A stretch of 45,236 nt of DNA from Terriglobia bacterium (GTDB lineage Bacteria > Acidobacteriota > Terriglobia > Bryobacterales > Bryobacteraceae), in contig JAIQFS010000045.1 in the NCBI GenBank assembly GCA_020073145.1, positions 1-45,236 on the forward strand, written 5' to 3'. Below are positions 15,514 through 23,552 of the stretch, piece by piece. A program made the position numbers and the translations under genes. Numbering within the stretch: the first letter of the stretch is position 1; every line of letters begins with the position of its first letter. The notes under the pieces were generated by a model. That model had not been told where the DNA came from. It searched no databases and worked only from the letters and a program-made list of their open reading frames with translations.

Positions 15514-18245
15514 TGGAAACCATCTACAAACTGCAGCCACACCGCACCATGCACCTGCAAGGCGCCAGCGCCTACGGCGCGGGGGCTGCGCTGTGGGGGG
15601 CGTCCGACGACGGTTTTACGGTCTCGGGGGTGTTTCGGGACGCCGCTGACTTCGCAGTGCTGGTCCTGTGGGATTGCGACGATTTCTATGGACACCCGCG
15701 GTGGTCGTACCTGCCGGACACAGACTTCAGCGGCCTGGTGCTGGAGTTCGAAGTCACATTCCACGGCATCCAGCCGTTCGAATCCAGAAAGTCGCCATGG
15801 ACGGATTGGCCCTACCTTACCGCCCTGACGAATGGGCAGACGGTTCGGAAGAAACTGATCGAGCTATCTAGCGGACCCACGGGCCGAGCGCGGGCCAGCG
15901 CCGTCTTCACCCTGAACGCCGGGACCATTACTGCCTACGACCGGGTGAGTCTGTGGTATCAAAACCTGGCGTTCGATTACATCGCCAGTGGTGGCGAGAC
16001 AGCAGCCGATGTGTGCGCGGCCATCGCGGCCCAGATCAACGCGACGAATTGGGCGGCCAATGGACCCGTAGTGCTGTCGGCCACCGCCGGTGGGAACCAG
16101 ATCACCATCACCTCGGAGCCGGGCGCGGACGGCAACATGGTCACACTGTATGAGCTGCACAAGAATGCCAATCTGTATTTCACGCCCGAGGCGGCGCAAC
16201 TGAGCGGCGGGAGTTCGGACGGCGTTGCGTGGCATTTCCGGATCGACTTCTCGGCACTGGGGTGGACCGATCTTCAGAAACTGTGGCTGACCTTCGCGCC
16301 GGCGCTCGCCAACAGCGGCGCGTATACTGCCACCGAGTGGCAAGTGGTGGTGTCGAACTGGACGGTGGCCGACCCGGGCGGCACGCGGGCGCTCCAGGTC
16401 GCAGGGCCGAATTCGGTCCGGATTGAGGAAGACGATTCCTGGGTGACGTATACCGGCCTTTGGGAGGCGGCCCCGGAGGAGAAGGGCGTCTTCAGCCAGG
16501 GCCGCGCGGTCCGAGCGGCGGAAGCAGGGGCGACGGCAACGGTAGCCACACACTGCGGGCAGGCACACGACATCTACGTGGGAACCCGGTTCGATTTCGA
16601 TTGCGGGAGGGTGGAGGTTTTGCTCGACGGTGTCGCGGCCCCGGCGCCGCTGGACTGGTATCGCCCCAGCGAGCAGGCGCAGCCGCGGATCCGGCGGAAG
16701 GTGTTCGCAGGAGTGGCGGCCGGGTCGCACACGCTGGAGATCCGCGTGCGAGGCGACCGGAACGCACTCAGCCAAGGGACCTATTATTACTTCGACTTCG
16801 TGGAGTGCGTGGTGGCGAGCGATGTTCCGGACCCGGCCGAAACGCGCACCGACGTGGCGATAGCCACGGACTTCGATACCGACCACACCTACAAGTGTTC
16901 CCCTCAGCGTGTGGTGTGGGCGATCCAGAGGAGCGGGCTGGCGGGGAGGATCGACCACTACGCGGGCGTGTTCTGGTGGAAACAGGCTGTGGCCGTGGGA
17001 GGAACGGTACCGAGCGTGGATGTGGCATGCACGACTTCAGGCGACGCGTTCCTGACGATCGGCGGATGGACCATTGGCAAGTCGGTTTTTCCAGCGGACA
17101 CGCCGCAGACCGTGGCCGCGCACTTCGCGTATTTCATCAACCAAGCCGCCTCGGGAGTCTGGGCCGACACGGGTGGCAACGGAAGGCTGCGCATCTACTG
17201 CCGGTCGGCCAGCTTCAGCTTCACCTGTGCGGCGTCGGGCGGGGCGAGCGTGGTGAGCGGTTCGCTGAGCGGCGGAGTGCCGGCCGTGTGGCAGATTGAC
17301 CCCAGCGCGACGCCCGTCTTCAACCGGGCGTTTCGGGACTGGCACGCGGATTTCTTCGCGGCTTTGCGCGCGGCCGGGATGGATGCAGTGGTAGCGTTCT
17401 CCCAAGAACTGGTAGAAGCGCCGGACAACCCACCGGCCGCGGTATGGGTCCAACGCTACTGGGATGGGACGCCGGTTTCCACGGCGACCGGATTCCAGTC
17501 GCTCTACAGCTCGCAGTGCGCGTTTTCGGCGGTCGTGCAGAACTACGCCAGTCAAGCGTACGATGCGATGGCCGGACTGATGGAAGCCGCCGGTCTGACC
17601 GCGCGGCTGCAGTTCGGCGAGATTCTGTGGTGGTACCAAGCCAACGCCTCGGGGATGGCGTATTACGATACCGATACGCAAAGCGCGTTTCAAACGGCGC
17701 ACGGGCGGCCCCTGGCGCGGTTCCTCACTCCCACCGACAGCCCTTCGGTGAACGGTTCCGTCGACGCGGACTTCCTACAGTCGCGGCTCGCGGGATATGT
17801 GCAGGGGATTCAGGCTACCGTGTTGGCGAGGCATCCCGCCGCGTGTTTTGAGCTGCTCTGGCCGCTGGATGTGAACCGGCCGGAGACGCGACCGCTGAAT
17901 TGGCATGTGAACCTGCCGCCGGCATGGAAGCAGAAGAGCGGGTCTGGACTGGCCACGTTTCTGTGCGAGGGCTTTCAATTCGGTGGAACCGACCACGATG
18001 TGAACGCGGTGTCGCGGTGCGCGGCGTATCCATACCGCGAACTGGGCTGGGCGGCAAGCGACTGCGGGTATCTGATGGGCCTGTTCAATTCGGGATGGCC
18101 GTGGGAACGGGAATATCTGGCGGCACGGCGGCAACTGCCGTCGATCGTGAAGATCTGGGCGTACGACCACATCTGTCTGTACGGACGGGGCATTCCACTG
18201 CCGACTGAGGCACGTACAACGACGGTGTTTACTACCGGTCTTTAA
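15513..18245 (+). CDS. Host-specificity tail protein with TIM-barrel-like C-terminus
   Basis: A 910-aa protein starting at ATG 15513 in the overlap TAATG; the frame further upstream lies within the hub gene. The N-terminal 560 residues are beta-rich, with WGASDDGFTVSGVF, a jelly-roll-like SHTLEIRVRGDRN region and others. From about residue 600 the pattern becomes alternating helix and strand (RDWHADFFAALRAAGMDAV, AFSQEL with E632, LQFGEILWWY with E703, FELLWPLDVN), like the glycoside-hydrolase-type TIM barrel of GTA g15-class proteins. Hydrolysis of surface glycans is possible but not shown. It is the last gene of the cluster, and only 11 bases separate it from the convergent SDR gene. Confidence 0.65.
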   Translation: METIYKLQPHRTMHLQGASAYGAGAALWGASDDGFTVSGVFRDAADFAVLVLWDCDDFYGHPRWSYLPDTDFSGLVLEFEVTFHGIQPFESRKSPWTDWPYLTALTNGQTVRKKLIELSSGPTGRARASAVFTLNAGTITAYDRVSLWYQNLAFDYIASGGETAADVCAAIAAQINATNWAANGPVVLSATAGGNQITITSEPGADGNMVTLYELHKNANLYFTPEAAQLSGGSSDGVAWHFRIDFSALGWTDLQKLWLTFAPALANSGAYTATEWQVVVSNWTVADPGGTRALQVAGPNSVRIEEDDSWVTYTGLWEAAPEEKGVFSQGRAVRAAEAGATATVATHCGQAHDIYVGTRFDFDCGRVEVLLDGVAAPAPLDWYRPSEQAQPRIRRKVFAGVAAGSHTLEIRVRGDRNALSQGTYYYFDFVECVVASDVPDPAETRTDVAIATDFDTDHTYKCSPQRVVWAIQRSGLAGRIDHYAGVFWWKQAVAVGGTVPSVDVACTTSGDAFLTIGGWTIGKSVFPADTPQTVAAHFAYFINQAASGVWADTGGNGRLRIYCRSASFSFTCAASGGASVVSGSLSGGVPAVWQIDPSATPVFNRAFRDWHADFFAALRAAGMDAVVAFSQELVEAPDNPPAAVWVQRYWDGTPVSTATGFQSLYSSQCAFSAVVQNYASQAYDAMAGLMEAAGLTARLQFGEILWWYQANASGMAYYDTDTQSAFQTAHGRPLARFLTPTDSPSVNGSVDADFLQSRLAGYVQGIQATVLARHPAACFELLWPLDVNRPETRPLNWHVNLPPAWKQKSGSGLATFLCEGFQFGGTDHDVNAVSRCAAYPYRELGWAASDCGYLMGLFNSGWPWEREYLAARRQLPSIVKIWAYDHICLYGRGIPLPTEARTTTVFTTGL

Positions 18246-18256
18246 TCCGCTTCAGG

Positions 18257-18985
18257 CTACAAGGTCATCCCGCCGTCCACGCAAACGACTTGGCCGGTGA
18301 TAAAGTTGTCGGGCTCGAGCAGAAACCGGACGGCGCGGGCCACATCCTCGGCGCGGCCAAAGCGGCCAATCACACCTTCCTTCAAGAACCGATCGTACTT
18401 GCCCGACGCAATGCTGGCTTCGGCCATGCCCGCCGCCATCACGCCGGGACTCACCACGTTGACCCGGATGTTCGCCGGACCCCGGCATTCCTTGGCGAGG
18501 ATTCGAGCGTCCTGCTGCAATGCCGCTTTTTGAGCCGCATAGACCCCGGAGCCGGGAAACAGCGCGTTCGCCTGCATGGTGGAAAACAGCACGATGGCGC
18601 CAGCCACGCCGGCGGTCTTCATGCGAGCCGCTGCTTCGCGCGCCAGGAGGATGGGCCCCAGATAGTTCGTCTGGTGGGACCGCACCATGGCGGCTTCCGT
18701 CTGCGACGAATTTCCCACGCGGGCGGGATCGCCCGCGAAAATGACCAGACCATAGAGCGCGGGCGCGGCATCCAGCAGCCGGACACGATCGGCCGCCCCG
18801 CTCAGATCGGCTTGGACCACCGTGGCCGAACTCTCCCAGCGCGCTGCGCGTTCGCGGTTGGCCCGAAAGCTAAGGACCACGCGGGCGCCTTCCGCCAACA
18901 ACAGAGAAGCCGTCGCCGAGCCGAGTCCGCCGGCGCCTCCAGCCAGCACCACTTCCCTACCCTGCAGTGAGTCAGCCAAGGCCAA
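18257..18985 (-). CDS. SDR-family NAD(P)-dependent oxidoreductase
   Basis: A 242-aa classical short-chain dehydrogenase. The Rossmann start is LAGGAGGLGSA (residues 14-24), the catalytic Ser lies in VLFSTMQA, and the active-site YxxxK is YAAQK. It ends with the usual C-terminal phrase FITGQVVCVDGG. The substrate cannot be told; FabG-like 3-oxoacyl reductases and sugar or polyol dehydrogenases share this pattern. Its start overlaps the end of the ligase gene by 14 bases, so it is probably the last gene of a yheT-ligase-SDR transcript. Confidence 0.9.
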   Translation of the reverse strand: MALADSLQGREVVLAGGAGGLGSATASLLLAEGARVVLSFRANRERAARWESSATVVQADLSGAADRVRLLDAAPALYGLVIFAGDPARVGNSSQTEAAMVRSHQTNYLGPILLAREAAARMKTAGVAGAIVLFSTMQANALFPGSGVYAAQKAALQQDARILAKECRGPANIRVNVVSPGVMAAGMAEASIASGKYDRFLKEGVIGRFGRAEDVARAVRFLLEPDNFITGQVVCVDGGMTL

Positions 18986-20198
18986 CGACCTCTTTGTCGA
19001 GGGCCAGGTACCCGCAGGCCACCACTACCAGGAACATGGTCAGCACTTCGCTATCGCCGAGGTTGTGCTCAAAAAATCCGGCGGCCAATGTGGCCAGCAG
19101 AACCGCGATGCCTCCCTGAAGCAGGAAGCGCGCGTTGCTCCGGCCAGGCGGCAGCCTCCGCAGGCCCAGCCAGAAATCCCGCAGGATCTTCCCCAGCATC
19201 CACATCAAAGCCAGCATGGTGGGAATGCCGCGCTCGGCGGCGAACTGGAGATAGATGTTGTGCAGGTGCCCATACCATCCCGCCGGCAGCGGCCGCGGAA
19301 TGTCGGGCGGCACATATTCATCGAAGTGCAGCTTCACGCCCTCGGGGCCGAGGCCGAGCCAGGGATGTTCGCGAATCATGTGAAGCCCGGTTCGCCAAGC
19401 CACGACGCGGAACTGGTTGGAATCAACCCCCTGCTTGGGCCGGGTGGCGGAATTGACACGTTCGCGGATCTCGGCCGGCGCCAGCAAAATGGCGAGGACG
19501 CCGACGACCGGAACGGCGGCCACCAGCCAGCGACGCCAAAACCAGAGCAGATAGAGAAGGCCCACCGCACTGCCCAGCCAGCTATTGCGCGTCATGGCCA
19601 GCACCAGCGACACAAACATCAAGGCCGCGCAGAGCAGCCAGAGCCATCCCCGGCGCATCGACTCCGGGGCGAAGAACAGAAAAGCGGCGAGCATCACGAG
19701 GGCAAACATTTGCAAGCCGGAGAAGGTCATCCAGTGGCTCATGAAGCCGGTGATCCGGTCGCCCGGCACGTAAAAATCGTAGAAGCCCCTGCCGAGCACG
19801 TGAGCTTCTTTCACTTTGGCGGCGAACTGGGCCAGTCCGACGACCGCACCGACCGCAGCCACCAGGGCCCAGCCGAGCACCAGAGCGCGGGTCCGCTGCA
19901 ACCGACGCACGGTCGAATACACGACCAAGAGCATGAGGAACAGGTAGAATTTGCGAACGCCCGGAATTCCGGCAGCGGCTTCGCCGGAGAACGCCAGGGA
20001 AATCGCGGTGCCGATCATGAACAGCGCCAGGGGAAGTTTGACGGGCGGAAACCGCAGCCTCTGACCCGACAGCAGCAGCGCCACCAGAGCCAGCGCCAGA
20101 AGTGTCTCATAGACCGCTATGGACACCAGGATCGTCAGCGCAGAAGCGAAAGTCAGCCACTGCGCACAGCGCCACAGAAAGGGTTCCGGCTCGTTCAT
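18972..20198 (-). CDS. O-antigen ligase / Wzy-like polysaccharide membrane protein
   Basis: A 408-aa integral membrane protein with about ten hydrophobic segments. The large periplasmic loop and its Wzy_C-type signatures are present: VVAWRTGLHMIREHPWLGLG and the PAGWYGHLHNIYLQ stretch with its conserved HN. These proteins join or polymerise sugar chains on lipid carriers at the periplasmic face. Other glycan genes nearby are limited to the NfrB-like gene at 23553-25154. It lies between yheT (21-base gap) and the SDR gene (overlap), suggesting one transcript. Confidence 0.85.
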   Translation of the reverse strand: MNEPEPFLWRCAQWLTFASALTILVSIAVYETLLALALVALLLSGQRLRFPPVKLPLALFMIGTAISLAFSGEAAAGIPGVRKFYLFLMLLVVYSTVRRLQRTRALVLGWALVAAVGAVVGLAQFAAKVKEAHVLGRGFYDFYVPGDRITGFMSHWMTFSGLQMFALVMLAAFLFFAPESMRRGWLWLLCAALMFVSLVLAMTRNSWLGSAVGLLYLLWFWRRWLVAAVPVVGVLAILLAPAEIRERVNSATRPKQGVDSNQFRVVAWRTGLHMIREHPWLGLGPEGVKLHFDEYVPPDIPRPLPAGWYGHLHNIYLQFAAERGIPTMLALMWMLGKILRDFWLGLRRLPPGRSNARFLLQGGIAVLLATLAAGFFEHNLGDSEVLTMFLVVVACGYLALDKEVVGLG

Positions 20199-20219
20199 CT
20201 GGATCGAAACTTCAGTATG

Positions 20220-21173
20220 TCACGCGGATGCCCGATGTTGCCGCGCAATCCAGTCCAGAATCGCCGCATCCGCCCAGAAGCGGTGCGGCGCGCGCCCGAT
20301 AAATCCCAAGTGGCCGCCGTGGGCGGTCACCAGCAACTCGATGCGCGGATGGCAGCGCGCGGCTTCCATCGCGACGCTGGCGAACGGCGCCAGCGTATCG
20401 TCCTGGGAGTGGATGACCAGGGCCGGCACGCGGATGCCCTCCAGAAAGCGATTCGCGGATTGCGTCCGGTAATAGGTGGCCGCGTCGCCGAAACCGAAAG
20501 AAGGGGCCGTGATCCGGTCGTCGATCTCCATGACCGAGGCCAGGCCGGCGAAGTCCGCCTCGCGGTAACGGCCGGTGGCGCACAGCCGCGACCGCATGCG
20601 CCGCACGAAGCGACGCTCATAGAGCCGGTTGTCCTTGCCTGCGATGCGCCGCGCGCAAACGGCCAGGTCGAGCGGCGACGATACCGCGCAGACACCGCGG
20701 ATCAACGGGCACGCGGCTTCCGCCAGTTCCCCGGCCAGCTTCAAGACGACGTTGCCGCCGAGGGAAAAGCCCACCAGAAACGCCGGCCCGCGCCCCTCCC
20801 GTTGGAATACCCGCAAGACCGCGAGCAGGTCGCTGGTCAGCCCGGCATGGTAGAGCGTGCGGCACAAGCGCTCGGTGCCGCCGCACGTCCGCATGTGAAA
20901 GCGATGCGCGGCGAAACCGGCACGCAGCGCGGCGCCGCTCAGGCTGCGCACGTAACCCGCCTCTCCCGACCCCTCCAGGCCGTGAACCATCACGATGTCG
21001 CCGGCAGGTGGTCCCTCCGGGAGCTGGGACTGGACCAGCACTTCAACGTCGGGCTCGGTTCGAACCAACCGGCGCCGAAGCGGAAAGCGGTGCTCTTCCC
21101 CGCTCCTTCTCCACAGGTGACCGGCAATCGTCTGCACGTGGGGATTCCGGAACAAGGGGTCGAAGGGAATCAT
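20220..21173 (-). CDS. yheT: YheT-family alpha/beta hydrolase
   Basis: A 317-aa protein of the YheT/ABHD1-3 family of putative esterases. The N-terminal FDPLFRNPHVQTIAGHLW is the family signature. The oxyanion region is VMVHGLEGS, the nucleophile is S137 in GFSLGG, the acid is in HSQDDTLAP and the His in AHGGHLGF, so the triad is complete. GGAG lies five to six bases before ATG 21173. Substrates of bacterial YheT are not established. It heads the leftward transcript and diverges from the TlpA-like gene across 39 bases. Confidence 0.9.
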   Translation of the reverse strand: MIPFDPLFRNPHVQTIAGHLWRRSGEEHRFPLRRRLVRTEPDVEVLVQSQLPEGPPAGDIVMVHGLEGSGEAGYVRSLSGAALRAGFAAHRFHMRTCGGTERLCRTLYHAGLTSDLLAVLRVFQREGRGPAFLVGFSLGGNVVLKLAGELAEAACPLIRGVCAVSSPLDLAVCARRIAGKDNRLYERRFVRRMRSRLCATGRYREADFAGLASVMEIDDRITAPSFGFGDAATYYRTQSANRFLEGIRVPALVIHSQDDTLAPFASVAMEAARCHPRIELLVTAHGGHLGFIGRAPHRFWADAAILDWIARQHRASA

Positions 21174-21199
21174 GAAAACTCCAGGATCCCGGAGTGTAG

Positions 21200-21205
21200 G
21201 ATAAT
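21200..21205 (+). promoter_or_regulatory. -10-like GATAAT directly before TlpA-like gene
   Basis: GATAAT ends seven bases before ATG 21213 and no Shine-Dalgarno sequence is nearby. Transcription starting the usual six to seven bases downstream would give a leaderless message. No clear -35 is seen. Confidence 0.4.
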
Positions 21206-21212
21206 ATTCGTC

Positions 21213-21788
21213 ATGCGTACCCTACTGGTTACCGTGTCGTGCATCGCGTTGGCGGCTACGGCTTTTGGTTTGGAGCTCGGCAAACTGTCGCCGGCTTTCC
21301 CCATCCACCGTCTCAACGGGCAGCCCGATCTCCAGTTGAGCCAATACCGAGGCAAGGTGGTGGCCTTTGCGTTAATCGACACCGAGTGCCCGCATTGCCA
21401 GCACCTCACCGGCGTTTTGAACCAGGTTGCCAAGGAGTACGCCGGCAAGGGTGTACAGATTGTGGCCTGCGCCTTTAACGATGGAGCCGCCGGGCGGCTG
21501 CCGGAGTTCATCAAGCAATTCCAACCGTCGTTCCCGATCGGTTACAACCAGCACGACCCGGTGGTCGCCTACCTTTCCTATTCGGCATTGCGACCGCTCT
21601 ATGTTCCGCATATGGTGTTTCTGGATCGCCGGGGCATCGTGCGGGCCGATATTCTCGGAGAGAGCGATTTCATGAAGGATCCGGAGAGCAACGTGCGCAA
21701 GGAACTCGACGAATTGCTGAAGCCGGCCACCACGCAGTCCAGCGCCAAGAAGAGCACTACGGCTTCGGCAGCACCTTCACATCCGTAA
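21213..21788 (+). CDS. Exported TlpA/peroxiredoxin-like thioredoxin-fold protein
   Basis: A 191-aa protein with a signal peptide (MRTLLVTVSCIALAATAFG) and a TlpA/AhpC-TSA fold: FPIHRLNGQPDLQLSQYRGK, then the redox motif C59-P-H-C62 and a later VPHMVFLDRRG with the cis-Pro region. CPHC is typical of thiol reductants outside the cytoplasm. The tail (about residues 172-191) is low-complexity Lys/Ser/Thr/Ala. The last 32 bases overlap the convergent copper-binding lipoprotein gene. A possible role is reducing cysteines in exported proteins; no cytochrome-maturation partners are in view. An in-frame extension upstream is antisense to other genes and is not used. Confidence 0.85.
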   Translation: MRTLLVTVSCIALAATAFGLELGKLSPAFPIHRLNGQPDLQLSQYRGKVVAFALIDTECPHCQHLTGVLNQVAKEYAGKGVQIVACAFNDGAAGRLPEFIKQFQPSFPIGYNQHDPVVAYLSYSALRPLYVPHMVFLDRRGIVRADILGESDFMKDPESNVRKELDELLKPATTQSSAKKSTTASAAPSHP

Positions 21789-22077
21789 CGTAGTACTTCA
21801 AATCATTCACGACCACGGTGGCCTCGATGCGGTCGCCCACGTGGAGCTTGGCAAATTCCGCATCCGGCTTGATGGGGTACTCCATGGTCATAGCCTCCAT
21901 CCAGCCTTCGATCTTGCCGGCATTGATGTTGGCGGTTTTGGCGGCGGGGTCCAGCGATTTGATCTCGCCTTGCATGGTATAGCGCTTCCCCGAGTCCTGG
22001 CTTTTGGCGCCGCAACCGGCCAAAGTTACCCCTGCGGCCGCCACCAATAAGATGCGTCTGGTCATAGACCTTATCAT
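21757..22077 (-). CDS. CusF-like copper-binding lipoprotein
   Basis: A 106-aa protein with a lipoprotein signal (lipobox LAGC, then GAKSQDSG) and a small beta-barrel domain with GWMEAMTMEYPI. In CusF_Ec-family proteins the M-x-M pair and a nearby Trp bind Cu(I); here MTM is conserved and Trp is four residues ahead of the first Met instead of three. It probably sits in the periplasmic face of a membrane as a copper chaperone. ATG 22077 and ATG 22065 are both possible starts; the second has AAGG close by. Its 3' end overlaps the TlpA-like gene. A CopA exporter lies 4 kb away. Confidence 0.8.
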   Translation of the reverse strand: MIRSMTRRILLVAAAGVTLAGCGAKSQDSGKRYTMQGEIKSLDPAAKTANINAGKIEGWMEAMTMEYPIKPDAEFAKLHVGDRIEATVVVNDLKYYVTDVKVLPKP

Positions 22078-22106
22078 CGCAGGAATGCGGGTAGACGGAA
22101 AAAGAC

Positions 22107-22183
22107 AAAGGGCAAAAGTAACTAGGTGGCCGCTTCGCGCCGCCTTGGATGGCGCCTGTGGCGCCTAACTACTTTTGCCCTTT
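22107..22183. repeat. Large intergenic inverted repeat, REP/terminator-like
   Basis: The arms AAAGGGCAAAAGTAACTAGG (22107-22126) and its near-complement at 22164-22183 match at 18 of 20 positions. The 37-base interior is GC-rich with its own GGCGCC-type self-complementarity. The right arm continues as tandem TTTGCCC units (to about 22193). It lies between two leftward genes. It may be a mobile REP-like palindrome or act in transcript termination and stability; no other copy was seen in the window. Confidence 0.6.
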
Positions 22184-22218
22184 GCCCTTTGCCATTTGAT
22201 TTTTCCTTCTTGCTTCTT

Positions 22219-23439
22219 CTACCCGTCCACCTTCTTCTTCTCCAGGTCCTCGGCCAGAATCACGGCTTCGGCCAGATCGCGCATTGGCCGCCGCAAACGG
22301 CGGCTTTCGTTGCGGAGCCGAAGGTACGCTTCTTCTTCGGTAAGACCGTGTTTCTGCTGGAGGATGCCCTTAGCGCGTTCGATGAGCTTGCGCGCTTCGA
22401 GCGTGCGCTTCATCTCGAGGGTCTCGGACATCAGGCGGGCGTTTTCAATGGCGATGGCGGCCTGCCCGGCGACCACGTTGACAAAGCCCATTTCGTCATC
22501 GGTGAACGGGCGGACTTCTCGAGTGTAGATGTTGATGGTGCCGATCACTTTCTCGCGCGTGACCAGGGGCACCGAGAGCAGCGAAGCGAGGCCAGTTTTG
22601 CGCGCCAGCTCGGGATACCGGTACTGCTTCTCATCGACCACGTTGGGGATCATAATCGCCCGGCCCTCGCGCACCACGCGGCCAATCAGCGAGTCTTCGA
22701 TCTTCAGCGGCATCTTGTGCAGGTAATCGGGCGAGGAGCAGCGGGCCGCCGAAATCACCAGCTCGCGGCGGTCGTCGTCCACCAGCATGATGGAACACAC
22801 GGGCGAATCGAGCGTCTCCGCCATCATTTCCGAAATTGCCTGGAGGATACGGTCCAGGTAATTGTCCTCGGCCATGGTGCGGGCCAGACCCGCCAGCGCT
22901 TCCATCCGCCGGGCCGCGCTCTCGGAGCGCTGTTCGAACTTCGATTTGGCGATGGCGCCGCCCATTTGTTCGCCGATGAAACTCACCAACGCGATCTCAT
23001 CCGGAGTGTGCGTGTGCTTGGGCCGGTGATGGACGTTGATGACCCCAATCAACTCGCCGTTGCTGATCAACGGCACGGACAGAAAGGCCTCGTAGGAATC
23101 CTCGGGCAGCGTCTGGTAGGTTTTGAAGCGCGCGTCGGCCGAGGCGGCTGACGGCAGCGCGACCACGGACTTGTGCTGCGCCACCCAGCCCGTAATGCCC
23201 TCCCCCATTTTCATGCGGATGTTGCCAATTTCGGAAGCGTGCGGGAGTTGCGAGGCGCGGAGCACGATTTCGTTGGTGCTATGGTCCACCAGGTACACCA
23301 GGCAAGCGTCGCAACTGGTGACCTCCAGAGTCAGGCCGATCAGTTCCTGGAGCATTTTTTCCAGGCTCAAGTTGGAGCTGACAATGTTGCTGATCTGATG
23401 GAGTAACTCGACTTGACTCTTGACCTCCGATGCCACCAC
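22219..23439 (-). CDS. GAF-GAF-ANTAR sensor / RNA-binding antiterminator
   Basis: A 406-aa protein. The start is GTG 23439 because AAGGAGG lies seven bases before it; the longer frame to 23532 has no comparable site. Two GAF domains (about residues 10-165 and 180-335) share phrases such as GEGITGWVAQ and LLSVPLVTREKVIGTINIY. The C-terminus (about 345-395) is an ANTAR domain with RKLIERAKGILQQKHGLTEE, which binds paired RNA hairpins and lets transcription continue. GAF domains sense small ligands or redox state; which one is not visible. A partner histidine kinase is not adjacent. It is encoded just downstream of the NfrB-like gene on the same strand, 113 bases away. Confidence 0.9.
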   Translation of the reverse strand: MVASEVKSQVELLHQISNIVSSNLSLEKMLQELIGLTLEVTSCDACLVYLVDHSTNEIVLRASQLPHASEIGNIRMKMGEGITGWVAQHKSVVALPSAASADARFKTYQTLPEDSYEAFLSVPLISNGELIGVINVHHRPKHTHTPDEIALVSFIGEQMGGAIAKSKFEQRSESAARRMEALAGLARTMAEDNYLDRILQAISEMMAETLDSPVCSIMLVDDDRRELVISAARCSSPDYLHKMPLKIEDSLIGRVVREGRAIMIPNVVDEKQYRYPELARKTGLASLLSVPLVTREKVIGTINIYTREVRPFTDDEMGFVNVVAGQAAIAIENARLMSETLEMKRTLEARKLIERAKGILQQKHGLTEEEAYLRLRNESRRLRRPMRDLAEAVILAEDLEKKKVDG

Positions 23440-23536
23440 TTTCTTTCCTCCTTGATTGGAACTGGGGAACGCGGCAGATTGGGACACAAGGCTCAATTCC
23501 GGGCGCATTTCAGGATCCTCCGAACGACCCAATCTG

Positions 23537-23542
23537 ATTGTA
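23537..23542 (-). promoter_or_regulatory. Possible -10 box (TACAAT) for the GAF-ANTAR gene
   Basis: On the minus strand TACAAT lies about 100 bases before the GTG start. A TTGGAC 19 bases upstream is a poorly spaced -35. It would give a leader of some 90 nt. Confidence 0.25.
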
Positions 23543-23552
23543 AATGCAAGGT

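Larger units (their letters stand above)
1953..18245 (+). mobile_element. Tailed-virion structural cluster, GTA-like or domesticated prophage
   Basis: Sixteen closely spaced genes on one strand encode packaging, capsid and tail parts in canonical order. The virion set is nearly complete, but no integrase, excisionase, repressor, replication, holin, endolysin or tRNA/att structure is visible, and ordinary chromosomal genes flank it on both sides. The tail region (tube, chaperone, short tape measure, DUF2460, hub, TIM-barrel protein) parallels GTA clusters. The P22-like coat with a separate scaffold and no prohead protease differs from the HK97-type RcGTA capsid. All frames are intact, arguing against a decaying prophage. 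It could alternatively be a satellite or part of a prophage whose other genes lie elsewhere. Confidence 0.7.

Noticed and set aside
1953-18245. A complete functional prophage
   Set aside because: No integrase, replication, regulatory or lysis module, and no tRNA or direct repeats at the ends.
18822-21212. A very long plus-strand open frame leading into the TlpA-like gene
   Set aside because: It is antisense to three well-supported minus-strand genes and has a shadow-like composition; the true start is ATG 21213 before a clear signal peptide.
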